Positions 13,822 through 22,249 of a DNA stretch of 22,504 nt are shown one piece after another (position 1 is the stretch's first letter; each line of letters opens with the position of its first letter). Position numbers and translations under genes: made by a program. The DNA comes from VGNY01 sp964549635 (GTDB taxonomy: Bacteria > Chloroflexota > Dehalococcoidia > GIF9 > UBA5629), in contig CAZJVJ010000018.1 in the NCBI GenBank assembly GCA_964549635.1, positions 1 through 22,504 of the forward strand. Direction: 5' to 3'. The notes below the pieces were generated by a model. The model did not search any database. It was not told the origin of the DNA and saw only the letters and a list, made by a program, of their open reading frames with translations.

Positions 13822-15297
13822 TTGAAAGGTATGTCTAACCAGGCTGTGAAGCGGTTATCGGTTGTTGTGGCCTTTGTGCTGTGCTTGGAGTTGGGCTTTT
13901 ATGGTCCGGTGAATTCTGCTGGGGAGGGCGCCGCTGCAGTCAAGGAGCTGAACTTCGTCTTCATCCATGGTGCTGGCGGCACCGCCTGCACGCAACAGCT
14001 ACTGGCAGATACCATGCTGGAGTTTATACCAGCATATATACATGAATATGAGCAGGTCAACCCTGGCATCAAGGTTACTGTCAACATTTTGAACAGGTGT
14101 TATCCAAGCGATGTGGATATTGACACCTGGGCCCGTGAGATAGCCGACAGCATAGATAGGTATCTGCCTGGCAAGGGGAAGATAATCCTGATCGGGCACA
14201 GCATGGGCGGCAAGTCGGCTCTTTATGCTGTAGCCAAAAATGTGGGCGGGTTAGCCGACAGGGTAGCCCTGGTGGTCACCATTAATTCCCCGATTAAGCC
14301 GCTTGACAGGTACTTCATTACCGGTGGCGGGTCCTTTTTGGCCTACTGCCGTGCCGCTCTCCGGCAATCTGATAGGGGTGTATGCACATCGGCGGCAAGC
14401 TACGATAGCTCTGAGGACGGAAAATGGGTTGGGGAAAATAAACGCTGGCTGGCGCTAGTATCGGGTGAAAGTGCGCCGTTGAGCAAGCAGTACGATTACG
14501 GTGGCATTGATGCCTTCCCCAGGGATATGGACGATGGTGCCATACCGATATGCGCCCAGTACTCGGAGGGTGCCGATGTGGTATATTACGGCGAGCATGG
14601 GCACAGTGATTTTGGAAGTCTGCCCGAGGTAGCCGACTTGTTAGCGGAACACATTTTGCGGTACATCTTCGGTGGCTACTTAGAGTGCTCCGTATTTGCC
14701 AGAAGTGGCAGCTTCGGACATAGGGCTGGCTGGGGACTGGGGACAGAGCATTGGCGTGACCTTGTAGGTGATGTCCCGGGAATGAGCGGCAAGCTGTGGC
14801 ACTGGAATAAGTCTTATACCAGGTGGCAGGAGTGGGCAGATATCGTGGAATATTATCCACCTACTTATGAGTGGGATGAAAGAAGCCGTTATCAAATAAG
14901 GATGGTTAAGACCTCACAGATTTTTGCTAATATCGAGGAACTGAGATGGCTAAATCCAGCTGACCCCCAGGACTACCGCCTTTACCTGCGCACCAGGGCA
15001 GGACCGAGAAACTCCATACAGGTTCAGTGGAGCATTTACCGGAAGGGGCTGCTGGCTGGTGGGGAAAAGCGTGACCGGTACGAGGTCAAAGTGGTCGCCG
15101 GCACACCTCTAGCCGGTATCGGGCGGGTGTCCTGGGCAGGCGATGACACGCGCGACTTAAGGCTGGAAATATGGTCGCAGGCGGAAAGACCCCTCCGCTG
15201 GTTCGAAGCTGAGTGGAAGGTTTTTCGGAGGGAAAGCCGATACAGGAAAGTCATAGACGAGATTCCGCCGTTGCCAGCATTTGCCCACACCAGATAG
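13822..15297 (+). CDS. exported lipase-like alpha/beta hydrolase with unassigned C-terminal domain
   Basis: The 491-residue protein starts at TTG 13822 or more simply ATG 13831; ribosome sites are weak for both. A signal peptide (~10-33, ending NSA) exports it. The hydrolase core has the oxyanion region FVFIHGAGGTAC (~46-57), the nucleophile elbow LIGHSMGGKSA with Ser127, and a likely catalytic His in YGEHGHSDFG (~258). This arrangement is typical of triacylglycerol lipases and PGAP1-like esterases. Residues ~285-480 form a second, Trp/Tyr/Arg-rich beta-type region (HWRDLVGD, LRLEIWSQAERPLRWFEAEW) that I cannot assign; it may bind substrate or a surface. The gene stands alone, convergent with the site-2 protease-like gene. 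Substrate is unknown. Confidence 0.8.
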   Translation: MKGMSNQAVKRLSVVVAFVLCLELGFYGPVNSAGEGAAAVKELNFVFIHGAGGTACTQQLLADTMLEFIPAYIHEYEQVNPGIKVTVNILNRCYPSDVDIDTWAREIADSIDRYLPGKGKIILIGHSMGGKSALYAVAKNVGGLADRVALVVTINSPIKPLDRYFITGGGSFLAYCRAALRQSDRGVCTSAASYDSSEDGKWVGENKRWLALVSGESAPLSKQYDYGGIDAFPRDMDDGAIPICAQYSEGADVVYYGEHGHSDFGSLPEVADLLAEHILRYIFGGYLECSVFARSGSFGHRAGWGLGTEHWRDLVGDVPGMSGKLWHWNKSYTRWQEWADIVEYYPPTYEWDERSRYQIRMVKTSQIFANIEELRWLNPADPQDYRLYLRTRAGPRNSIQVQWSIYRKGLLAGGEKRDRYEVKVVAGTPLAGIGRVSWAGDDTRDLRLEIWSQAERPLRWFEAEWKVFRRESRYRKVIDEIPPLPAFAHTR

Positions 15298-15318
15298 GTG
15301 CTGAGCCAGCCGGCTTTC

Positions 15319-16425
15319 TTATGCTTTGAGCACAGCCCGAGCCTTTAAGAAGCGGAGCAAACGCTCTCGCGTGACCATGCCGAGAAGCCTGTCCTCTCGC
15401 ACCACCGGTATCTGGTCTATATCGTAGTCATCCATTTGTTCCAACAGGTCTACAGCCGGCTGGTCGGGACGAGCTGTCTTTAGCTTGCTTGCCGGTGTCA
15501 TTATGTCGCCTATCCGCGTCGAATTCCAGCGCTTTTCCGGTATCTGTATGTCGCTTAAAGTTACCAGCCCCTGTAACTTGCCGTCCTCGATCACCGCGAA
15601 ACAGTGCTGCCCAGAATTGATGATGTATTCTCGGACCACTCCGAAGGTTAGCTGCTGTTTTATGGGTGTGTAGTCCTGTGTCATCATATCATAGGCTACT
15701 ATGCCCTGGAGTGCCCCGTGGACCATTGCCTGACGATAGCTGAGTCTGGCGGCATCTTCCAGTAACCAGCCAAAAACCAGGGTGGCTGTGCTGGCAAGCC
15801 AGCCGCCGCCCATGATAAACATAAAAATACCAAGGGCGATGAGCAAAAAGCCTATGACTCTCCCGGTAAGTGAGGCGAGCCGTGTTGCCCGAGGGTAATC
15901 CTTAAGCGCAATCAATAGTATGGCCCGCAGTCCCCTGCCACCGTCCAGCGGGAAAGCCGGGATGAGGTTAAAGAAAGCTATCATGAGGTTGAAAAAGAAC
16001 AGCCATTGCATGAATTCGGCGGCCATCGGAATTCCCAGGCCAGCCGGAAGAGATTGAAAGGCAAAGAATATACCGGCTATTATCAGGCTGGAGACCGGAC
16101 CGGCAATGGCGACTAGCAATTCGGCGCTGGGGCGGGTGTCCTGTTCATTTATTCGTGGCACCCCGCCGAAAACATAAAGCGTGATGCTTCTCACTGGCAT
16201 GCCCCTGTTTACAGCTACAAAACTGTGAGCTAATTCACGCAAGGACACAGAGCCGAAATAAAGGAGTCCAGCCACAACCCCATGAACTACGTTCAGCCAC
16301 AGCGGGTAAATTCCGTGGAAGTAAGCGACGAGCGCCAGCGCTATCAAGGGCAGCGTAACAAACCACGTATAATGCAACCGCACTGGAATCCCGAAGAATT
16401 CACCCAGATTTATACCACGAGGCAT
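15319..16425 (-). CDS. site-2 protease (M50) family membrane protein with two CBS domains, zinc motif altered
   Basis: About six membrane helices (~residues 15-215) carry the M50 fold. Two CBS repeats follow (~235-300 and ~305-365: VAYDMMTQDYTPI, DIMTPASKLKTARPDQPAV, MDDYDIDQIPVV). The family cuts membrane-embedded substrates with zinc held by HExxH and a distant LDG. The LDGG motif is intact (NLIPAFPLDGGRG), but the first motif reads Arg-Glu-Leu-Ala-His (codon CGT at 16239-16237), so the first zinc-binding His is missing. A CAT to CGT transition would explain it. I place the start at ATG 16425, which has GGAG five bases upstream; the in-frame GTG at 16449 sits next to the -10 box. It may be a pseudoprotease, a recent mutation or a sequencing error. 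Confidence 0.85.
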   Translation of the reverse strand: MPRGINLGEFFGIPVRLHYTWFVTLPLIALALVAYFHGIYPLWLNVVHGVVAGLLYFGSVSLRELAHSFVAVNRGMPVRSITLYVFGGVPRINEQDTRPSAELLVAIAGPVSSLIIAGIFFAFQSLPAGLGIPMAAEFMQWLFFFNLMIAFFNLIPAFPLDGGRGLRAILLIALKDYPRATRLASLTGRVIGFLLIALGIFMFIMGGGWLASTATLVFGWLLEDAARLSYRQAMVHGALQGIVAYDMMTQDYTPIKQQLTFGVVREYIINSGQHCFAVIEDGKLQGLVTLSDIQIPEKRWNSTRIGDIMTPASKLKTARPDQPAVDLLEQMDDYDIDQIPVVREDRLLGMVTRERLLRFLKARAVLKA

Positions 16426-16451
16426 TCCTGCTCCCTCTAAATGTGCCACAT

Positions 16452-16480
16452 AGTATAAATGCTGTGACTAAGCGAGGCAA
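16452..16480 (-). promoter_or_regulatory. putative promoter of the site-2 protease-like gene
   Basis: On the minus strand TTGCCT (16480-16475) and TATACT (16457-16452) are 17 bp apart. Transcription would begin near 16445, downstream of the GTG at 16449, which supports translation from the ATG at 16425. Confidence 0.45.
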
Positions 16481-16571
16481 GACACCGATGCCTGTTTATC
16501 TCCGTGCTTGCCCTTCCCTGACAGGCGCTTCCTGCTGTGCTGCGGTCCTTTGATTGGGGGGATGGGTGGGA

Positions 16572-16601
16572 TTGACAGTAGCCACTTTATCAGGGTATAA
16601 A
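16572..16601 (+). promoter_or_regulatory. sigma-70 promoter of the secernin-like gene
   Basis: A perfect TTGACA (16572-16577) and TATAAA (16596-16601) are 18 bp apart. The leader of ~50 bases carries AAGGAGG before the ATG at 16659. Such close matches suggest constitutive, fairly strong expression. Confidence 0.65.
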
Positions 16602-16658
16602 AGGGCGCGGCAGATGTCGCAAAGTTGCCACGCCGCATAAGGATAAGGAGGCAGGGAA

Positions 16659-17963
16659 ATGTGTGATACCATTGTGGCTTTGGGCACTGCTACCAAAGAT
16701 GGCTGCACCCTTTTTGGCAAAAACAGCGACCGCGAACCCGACGAGGTGCAGAACATCAAAATATATCCTCGTCAGAAGCACAAGCCGGGCGATACAGTCA
16801 AATGCACCTATATAACCATACCCCAGGTCGCCGAGACGGCTGGTGTTATGCTGTGCCAGCCCTTCTGGATGTTCGGCGCTGAGATGGGAGCCAATGAGCA
16901 CGGTGTGGTCATCGGCAACGAGGCGCTGTTCACAAAGGAGAAACCGGATGCCATAGGGCTCACTGGTATGGACATGCTGCGCCTAGCCCTGGAGCGGAGC
17001 CAGACCGCCAGGCAGGCGCTGAACACAATCATCGAGCTGCTGGAGAAATACGGACAGGGCGGAAATTGTGGCTACCGCCAGAGGCTTCGCTATATGAACA
17101 GCTTTCTCATTGCTGACAGTCAGGAAGCTTACGTGCTGGAGACGGTCAAGTCATGGTGGGCATGGAAACGAATCACCGACTGCTGGAGCATCTCAAACAT
17201 AATCTCTCTGGGGAAGGAGTTCGATGCCTGCTCGCCCGGGTTAATCGAAAACGCTATTAAAAAGGGCTACTGTAAGAGCGAGGCTGATTTCAATTTCCGC
17301 AATTGCTATTCAGACAGGATAATCACCTGGGGTGCTATGGGGACACCCAGGGAGGCACGTTCCAGGGCCTTTCTCATGGAGAGGAAAGGCTCTCTAACCA
17401 CAGCAGATTTTATGGCCATCCTCCGTGACCACGGCGGCACACCAGGGCGGACACCTGAGAAATTCGGCGGCACCATATGCATGCATGCCGCCGATAAGCT
17501 CATCCGCCGCAGCCAGTCGGTCTGTTCCCTGGTGGCAAAAATAGGTCAGGAGCAGCAGCTTTACTACACAACCGGCGCTTCTAACCCGTGCCTCACCCCC
17601 TACTATCCGGTCTTTCTGCCCAATACGGTGAACCCAGCGGCATATGTTGAGGGCGGTGCTCATTACGATGGCAAATCCTTCTGGTGGCAGTGCGAGAAGT
17701 TGCACCGCAAGGCATTGTGGCACTTCACATATGCTTTAGATGCCATACGCCCTCAGATTGCCCAATATGAGCTGGAGATGCTGGCTGCTGTGGAAGGCGG
17801 CAGGGTGTCCTTGACCCAGGACACGGTAGACAGGTACTTCGCCAAAGCCAGAGATATTATCGGCGATTGGGGGGCCAGGCTGGACAGTCTGCCGGTGAAA
17901 AAACCGAACTTGCTGTTCCGGCGCTACTGGCAGGGCTATAACAAGCTCAACGGACTTGATTGA
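16659..17963 (+). CDS. secernin-like C69 family peptidase
   Basis: A 434-residue Ntn-hydrolase of the secernin/dipeptidase group. Cys2 (MCDTIVALG) would become the N-terminal nucleophile after removal of Met1. GCTLFGKNSDREPDE, GANEHGVVIGNEALF, ALERSQTARQAL, MNSFLIADSQEAYVLETV and the segment FGGTICMHAADK are family hallmarks. These enzymes resemble dipeptidases and acyl-amide hydrolases; for most secernins the natural substrate is not known. There is no signal peptide, so it is cytoplasmic. AAGGAGG lies ten bases before the ATG. The 3' end overlaps the convergent glycerate kinase gene by 17 bp, so transcription from both sides runs into the other gene. Family confidence is high, substrate unknown. 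Confidence 0.9.
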   Translation: MCDTIVALGTATKDGCTLFGKNSDREPDEVQNIKIYPRQKHKPGDTVKCTYITIPQVAETAGVMLCQPFWMFGAEMGANEHGVVIGNEALFTKEKPDAIGLTGMDMLRLALERSQTARQALNTIIELLEKYGQGGNCGYRQRLRYMNSFLIADSQEAYVLETVKSWWAWKRITDCWSISNIISLGKEFDACSPGLIENAIKKGYCKSEADFNFRNCYSDRIITWGAMGTPREARSRAFLMERKGSLTTADFMAILRDHGGTPGRTPEKFGGTICMHAADKLIRRSQSVCSLVAKIGQEQQLYYTTGASNPCLTPYYPVFLPNTVNPAAYVEGGAHYDGKSFWWQCEKLHRKALWHFTYALDAIRPQIAQYELEMLAAVEGGRVSLTQDTVDRYFAKARDIIGDWGARLDSLPVKKPNLLFRRYWQGYNKLNGLD

Positions 17964-19317
17964 GCGTATCAGCCAGCAGATAGAGAATTACGTCGCCGAC
18001 ATTGGTGCCGGTGTCACCTGTTTTTATGAGTGAGCCGCCGATTTTTGTGAACAGCGTGTTGCTGTCAAAGCGTTCAATATATTTTTGTACCTCAATTCCC
18101 CTGGCAGTAGCCCGGTAGAGGGTATAATTATCCACCATAGCTCCGGCCACATCGGGAAGATAGTCTGAGCCATCTGTGCCTATGCTGGCAGCTAGCCAGT
18201 AACCGGGGCATGGCCTCATAGCCAGCATCGTCACCGCAGCATAATGTTGATTTCTGCCTCCCTTACCGGCGTTTTGCGGCACCTTCGGCGTCGTCTCACC
18301 GCCGAGCAAAATGGCGTGATAGCCCTGGTATTTGTTCTCTAGAATTTCTCTGGCCCTGATCACGGCTGCCTCAGCAGTATCGCCACTTTGTTCAGAGGTG
18401 ATGATGTGTGGCGTAAACCCGAGCTCCTTTGCCCTTTCCGCCATGGCTTCGAGGGCAAGACGGTTGTTTCCGATTATATGGTTGTAGCAGTTACTCAGGC
18501 TCTTGGGCGTTTCCTTCACCTCACCGCGGCATCCCCTTTTTAAATAGGCAATAATGCTCTGTGGCACGCCTGTCAGCAAATCATATTTCTCAAGTATGCC
18601 GTAAGCATCTTTAAAGGTTGTGGAATCGGGATAGGTTGGGCCTGAGGCGATGACATCCAGGTCATCGCCGATAACATCTGATATTATCAGTGATACCACC
18701 CTTACTGGCGCGTAGAGTTCTCCCAATTGCCCTCCCTTTATCCTGGAAATATGCTTTCGCACCGCGTTGATTTCGTGTATACTGGCGCCACATTTCAGCA
18801 GGAGTTCGGTGGTCCTCTGTTTGTCCCTGAGCGTTACGGTATCGACCGGATATGGCATCAGGGCGGAACCGCCCCCGGAAAGCAGGCAAATGACCAGATC
18901 ATCTTCATTCATGGAATGCTTATTTTTCAGTGCCAGCATTTGCCTTACCCCATTGAGACCGTTTTCATCGGGCAGTGGATGGCCGGCTTTTATCACCTTG
19001 ATTTTCTTTGTCCTGTGGCGGGACCTGCAATTTACGACGCCGGCGTGAATGTTCTCAGCACCAACAATTTCTTCCAGCGCTTGAGCCATCAGCCCGGCCG
19101 CCTTACCACCGCCGATGACGAAAATCCTGCCTTTGGAGATACTGTAGACAGCCTCTTTTACTGTGAGGCACCTGTGGAGGGGGTCGTAGCTTACCGTTGA
19201 TTTCATAATATTTCCGGGGAGGACGCGCTGGATACCGGCTTCGATGATTTTCAACGCCTGTCGTCTTAATGGTGTGGTGGCAAGCTCGCCCCTGTTTTTT
19301 ACAAGCATTCTCAACAT
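17947..19317 (-). CDS. glycerate 2-kinase (MOFRL/GckA family)
   Basis: The 456-residue protein fits the D-glycerate 2-kinase / MOFRL family (usual length ~420-460). It phosphorylates D-glycerate with ATP to 2-phosphoglycerate, feeding glycolysis. Landmarks are FVIGGGKAAGLMAQALEE (~66-83), GHPLPDENG, CLLSGGGSALMPYPV (~144-158), VRKHISRIKGGQL, IISDVIGDDLDVIASGPTYPD, the MOFRL-domain segments LLGGETTP and GKGGRNQHYA, ASIGTDGSDYLPDVAGA and the C-terminal GDTGTNVGDVI. All are intact. The ATG at 19317 lacks a strong ribosome site and a second ATG three codons later is equally possible. It is a single gene, convergent with and overlapping the secernin-like gene by 17 bp. Confidence 0.92.
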   Translation of the reverse strand: MLRMLVKNRGELATTPLRRQALKIIEAGIQRVLPGNIMKSTVSYDPLHRCLTVKEAVYSISKGRIFVIGGGKAAGLMAQALEEIVGAENIHAGVVNCRSRHRTKKIKVIKAGHPLPDENGLNGVRQMLALKNKHSMNEDDLVICLLSGGGSALMPYPVDTVTLRDKQRTTELLLKCGASIHEINAVRKHISRIKGGQLGELYAPVRVVSLIISDVIGDDLDVIASGPTYPDSTTFKDAYGILEKYDLLTGVPQSIIAYLKRGCRGEVKETPKSLSNCYNHIIGNNRLALEAMAERAKELGFTPHIITSEQSGDTAEAAVIRAREILENKYQGYHAILLGGETTPKVPQNAGKGGRNQHYAAVTMLAMRPCPGYWLAASIGTDGSDYLPDVAGAMVDNYTLYRATARGIEVQKYIERFDSNTLFTKIGGSLIKTGDTGTNVGDVILYLLADTLNQVR

Positions 19318-19452
19318 CTGTGCGCGTAGTAAGGAAAGACTACTTTCCGGGCCTTAAGTATACGCCCTTTACGCAGCAAAATTAAACTGGCTCATAGCGC
19401 AAGCCATTACCATCGCTCACAGAACACGCCCCGTTCTGGTCGTGGCTCTTAA

Positions 19453-19481
19453 TTGACCTGTCGATTTCTCGATGTTAGAAT
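19453..19481 (+). promoter_or_regulatory. sigma-70 promoter of the small membrane protein gene
   Basis: TTGACC (19453-19458) and TAGAAT (19476-19481) are 17 bp apart. The start of transcription near 19488 leaves ~29 bases of leader containing AAGGAGG before the ATG at 19517. Confidence 0.6.
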
Positions 19482-19516
19482 TTTGGGCAACTTAAGGTCA
19501 GAAGGAGGTATGATAC

Positions 19517-19828
19517 ATGGCATGGTATGTTTATCTGGCTTATTTTGTTGCCGGGGTGTTTCTGGCCAACGGTGTACCTCACTTTGTTAATGGCATCTCC
19601 GGTCGGAAGTTCCAGAGCCCCTTTGCCTCACCGCCCACCGTGGGCGAGTCATCAGCTATAGTGAATGTTATCTGGGGGTGGGTGAACTTTATCATCGGTT
19701 TCCTGCTCATCAAAGGTGTGGGCGACTTCCGCTGTGGCTTCAATCTTGATGTGCTGATGGTCTTCCTGGGGGCACTGGTCATGTCGCTGGGTCTGGCCTG
19801 GTACTTTGCCCGCGTACGCAAGAGCTAA
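19517..19828 (+). CDS. small three-helix membrane protein of unknown function
   Basis: A 103-residue protein with three predicted membrane helices (~4-20, ~46-66, ~78-97) and a short loop with NGVPHFVNGISGRKFQSPFA between the first two. The conserved-looking GVPHF and SGRKFQSPFA motifs suggest a real family, which I recall as small conserved membrane proteins of unknown function in several phyla; I cannot name it. The ATG has AAGGAGG eight bases upstream and a good promoter before it. The following hydrolase gene is 69 bp downstream on the same strand with weak hairpins between, so cotranscription is possible but partial. Confidence 0.75.
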   Translation: MAWYVYLAYFVAGVFLANGVPHFVNGISGRKFQSPFASPPTVGESSAIVNVIWGWVNFIIGFLLIKGVGDFRCGFNLDVLMVFLGALVMSLGLAWYFARVRKS

Positions 19829-19868
19829 ATGCCCAAATTTTCTGCTCGGGTGTTCTCCCGCGGTTTTA

Positions 19869-19888
19869 GCCCTGATGGGCCTGATTTT
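19869..19888 (+). terminator. weak hairpin with T-run between the small membrane gene and the hydrolase gene
   Basis: GCCC-TGAT-GGGC (19869-19880) is followed by CTGATTTTT. The four-pair stem is weak. A second short CGGG/CCCG hairpin lies just upstream, near 19847-19860. Together they may attenuate read-through. Confidence 0.3.
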
Positions 19889-19897
19889 TGAGGCGAT

Positions 19898-20545
19898 TTG
19901 AGCGTGCCAACCGTAGTTCAGGACAGCGATGTCAGGATAGTCAGGCTTGATGTGGGGCCCTTCGGCACTAATGCTTATATAGTGGTCTGTGGGGCTACCG
20001 GAGACAGCCTGCTGGTGGATACGCCCGGTGAAACCGATAAAATACTGAGAGAACTGTCAGCCACCAGCCCGAGATACCTTGTGTTAACTCATAGCCACCT
20101 CGACCACATCGGTGCGCTGGCTGAGCTTAGGTCCAGGCTGAAAATCCCGCTGGCAGTCCATCCTCTGGATGCTACCGGACTGCCGTTTCCTCCGGACATC
20201 GAGCTAAATGATGGGGATGACCTGCAGTTAGGCAAGCTTAAGATTAAGGTGTTGCACACGCCGGGGCATACGCCGGGCAGCATCTGCCTCCTGCTGGGCA
20301 GGTATCTGATATCCGGGGATACCATCTTTCCGGGCGGGCCAGGCAAGACCGGGACGCCGGCCGACTTCAGGCAGATAGTGAAGTCCCTGGAGACCAAAAT
20401 CTTCGTATTGCCAGACGATACCCGGGTGTTCCCCGGTCATGGTGATGCCGCAGTATTGGGGGAGGAGAAGAGGGAATTTGCTGTCTTTTCGTCGAAACCA
20501 CACTCCCCTGATTTGTGCGGGGATGTCCTGTGGCTGTCGTCATAA
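19898..20545 (+). CDS. MBL-fold metal-dependent hydrolase (glyoxalase II-like)
   Basis: The 215-residue protein is a complete metallo-beta-lactamase-fold hydrolase. GPFGTNAYIVV opens the fold, LTHSHLDHIG (~66-75) supplies the HxHxDH zinc ligands, VLHTPGHTPGSICLLL (~122-137) the third His, ISGDTIFPGGPG (~141-152) the bridging Asp, and VFPGHGD (~178) the last His. It resembles glyoxalase II and related thioesterases; the physiological substrate is unknown. There is no export signal. TTG at 19898 has GAGG four bases upstream, and GTG at 19904 is an alternative start. It is convergent with the PIG-L deacetylase gene with only 5 bp between stop codons. Confidence 0.9.
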   Translation: MSVPTVVQDSDVRIVRLDVGPFGTNAYIVVCGATGDSLLVDTPGETDKILRELSATSPRYLVLTHSHLDHIGALAELRSRLKIPLAVHPLDATGLPFPPDIELNDGDDLQLGKLKIKVLHTPGHTPGSICLLLGRYLISGDTIFPGGPGKTGTPADFRQIVKSLETKIFVLPDDTRVFPGHGDAAVLGEEKREFAVFSSKPHSPDLCGDVLWLSS

Positions 20546-20550
20546 TCAGC

Positions 20551-21243
20551 CTACCACCATATTTCGACGCGGTAAAAGGCTTCTGCCAGTGCGAAACCTT
20601 TACCCTCGGCAAACTTCTCATATCTCTGTTTGAGCAGTTCATACCATTCCTTTGGGAAGTGGCCTACCTGGCTGTGGTGGCAGCGCAAGGCGGCCATCTT
20701 TATCTCGAAGGTATCGGTTATATCTGAAAAAAAGTTTGGCTCTTCGGCACCCCAGAGAAGGACCTCTTTGACCTTGTGGGGCTCAAGCCCCTGTTCTATC
20801 AAATCAGGGTACGACCAGCGGTCACGTGCGTAGGGGAAGACTGCATCCAGCACCACCTGCCCGGTGATGCGGTGGTCGCGATGCCAGATGTAGCGCCTGT
20901 AGGGGTCACTGGTAGCCACCAGCTCCGGGCGGTACGTCCTGATAAGACGGACGATGTCCTTACGGAACTCAGGCGTGTCCTCAAGGGCCTGGTCTTCATA
21001 TCGCAGGAAGACCACTTCTTCCAGCCCCAGTAATTTGGAGGCAGCCAGTTGTTCCTGCTCGCGGATATCAGCCAGTTTCTCGGGGATCATCTGTGGGTCA
21101 TTGCTGCCCTTGTCGCCGTTGGTGCATACCACATATACCACCCCTTTGCCCTGCTGCGTCCATTTGGCTACTGTACCGGCGATGCCGTACTCGGCATCGT
21201 CAGCGTGCGGTGTAATTACCAGTGCGTAGCATGTTTTTGGCAT
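20551..21243 (-). CDS. PIG-L/LmbE family deacetylase
   Basis: A 230-residue zinc-dependent deacetylase of the PIG-L/LmbE/MshB/BshB family. The N-terminal ITPHADDAEYG (~9-19) has the zinc-binding His and AspAsp pair, and IWHRDHRITGQ (~119-129) the third ligand. VVCTNGDKGSND and HHSQVGHF are also family features. Members remove acetyl groups from N-acetylglucosamine conjugates, including precursors of mycothiol and bacillithiol; many homologues have other substrates. The ATG at 21243 has GGAGG seven bases upstream. It is divergent, by only 29 bp, from a tandem GNAT acetyltransferase, the kind of partner that ends mycothiol synthesis. That link is suggestive only. No signal peptide is present. 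Confidence 0.9.
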   Translation of the reverse strand: MPKTCYALVITPHADDAEYGIAGTVAKWTQQGKGVVYVVCTNGDKGSNDPQMIPEKLADIREQEQLAASKLLGLEEVVFLRYEDQALEDTPEFRKDIVRLIRTYRPELVATSDPYRRYIWHRDHRITGQVVLDAVFPYARDRWSYPDLIEQGLEPHKVKEVLLWGAEEPNFFSDITDTFEIKMAALRCHHSQVGHFPKEWYELLKQRYEKFAEGKGFALAEAFYRVEIWW

Positions 21244-21272
21244 TATCCAGCCTCCAAAGCCGAAGTAGTTAA

Positions 21273-22229
21273 ATGAAATTGTATGATACTACCTGCCCTG
21301 ATAAAATTGCAATTGTTCAATGTGGCGGGATGAAGCAAAAATTAGCCATCAGGAACTGCAATCCACGAAACACGCAGGACTGCGGCGCCTATGAGCGGCT
21401 AAAAAAGGGGGCGGTCTTTGCCCACCTGCTCAGCCGGCCCGGCTATGAGGTAAGCAAAAACCTTTTCTTTGCCGAAGCCGAAGGCGTGATTGTCGGCTAT
21501 ATCAACGTACTGCCGGAGCCCGGCATCGGGCGTACCATACTCGAGTACGGCCTCAGCCCACAATACAGCCGGAAAGCGGTGCTTATCAGTCTCTTCGACC
21601 GGGCTTTAGAGCGCGCCAGAGAGCTGGGTGCCGAAGTCGCCCATGTGAACATTCCGGCGTCTGAACCAGTTGAGGCGAGGTTTCTGTCAAACCTGGGGTT
21701 CAAACCAGTCCGCCGATTCTATGAGATGAGTCTCGATTTCCGTGGAATAGAGCTCGAGGCTATCGTTAAGCGTGGCCTGGTTTATCGTTCCTTAAAGGCT
21801 GGTGAGGAAGGGTTGCTTGCCCTGATTGAAAACCGCTGCTTCTCAGGCACCTGGGGTTTCAACCCGGAGACCGACGAATACATAGCCTGGGAGCTCGGTG
21901 TCAGAGGCGGCTGCTACGACGATGTCATCTTAGCCCTGAGCGGGGAGAGGGTAATCGGCTACTGCTGGACTCAAGTAGAGTGTGGGTGTGAGCCTGCCAC
22001 CGGCAGGAGGCGGGGTCGTATCTGCATGCTGGGCGTTGAGCCTGACTACAGGGGGAGGGGTATAGGCAGGGAGGTGATCAAAGCCGGGCTTTGGCACCTG
22101 AAAGACAAAGGGCGGGATATCGTTGACATAACCGTTGATAGCCAGAACACCCCTGCCGTCAACTTATACTACTCGCTCGGTTTTCAGACTCAGGCGGTGA
22201 CCGTGTGGTATGAGAAAGCCGTGGCTTAA
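21273..22229 (+). CDS. tandem GNAT-domain acetyltransferase (mycothiol synthase-like layout)
   Basis: The protein has two GNAT folds. The N-terminal one (~20-155) contains FFAEAEGVIVGYINV, then EYGLSPQYSRKAV and RFLSNLGFKPVRRFYEM but lacks a clear acetyl-CoA Gly motif. The C-terminal one (~165-318) is complete: LALSGERVIGYCWTQVE, MLGVEPDYRGRGIGREVIKAG with the R/Q-x-x-G-x-G/A loop, and SQNTPAVNLYYSLGFQ. This one-dead, one-active layout is that of MshD. Two starts are possible: ATG 21273 without a ribosome site, or ATG 21330 (residue 20), which begins right at the first GNAT strand. A promoter-like TTGTAT and TAAAAT (21281-21309) lies between them, supporting the shorter form. The acceptor substrate is unknown. 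Confidence 0.85.
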   Translation: MKLYDTTCPDKIAIVQCGGMKQKLAIRNCNPRNTQDCGAYERLKKGAVFAHLLSRPGYEVSKNLFFAEAEGVIVGYINVLPEPGIGRTILEYGLSPQYSRKAVLISLFDRALERARELGAEVAHVNIPASEPVEARFLSNLGFKPVRRFYEMSLDFRGIELEAIVKRGLVYRSLKAGEEGLLALIENRCFSGTWGFNPETDEYIAWELGVRGGCYDDVILALSGERVIGYCWTQVECGCEPATGRRRGRICMLGVEPDYRGRGIGREVIKAGLWHLKDKGRDIVDITVDSQNTPAVNLYYSLGFQTQAVTVWYEKAVA

Positions 22230-22249
22230 ATGTTTTTTTGGTACCGGAA

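Noticed and set aside
14318..14860. 180-codon minus-strand ORF within the exported hydrolase gene
   Set aside because: Rich in Pro, His, Arg and Cys as expected from antisense of GC-rich coding sequence; no start signals.
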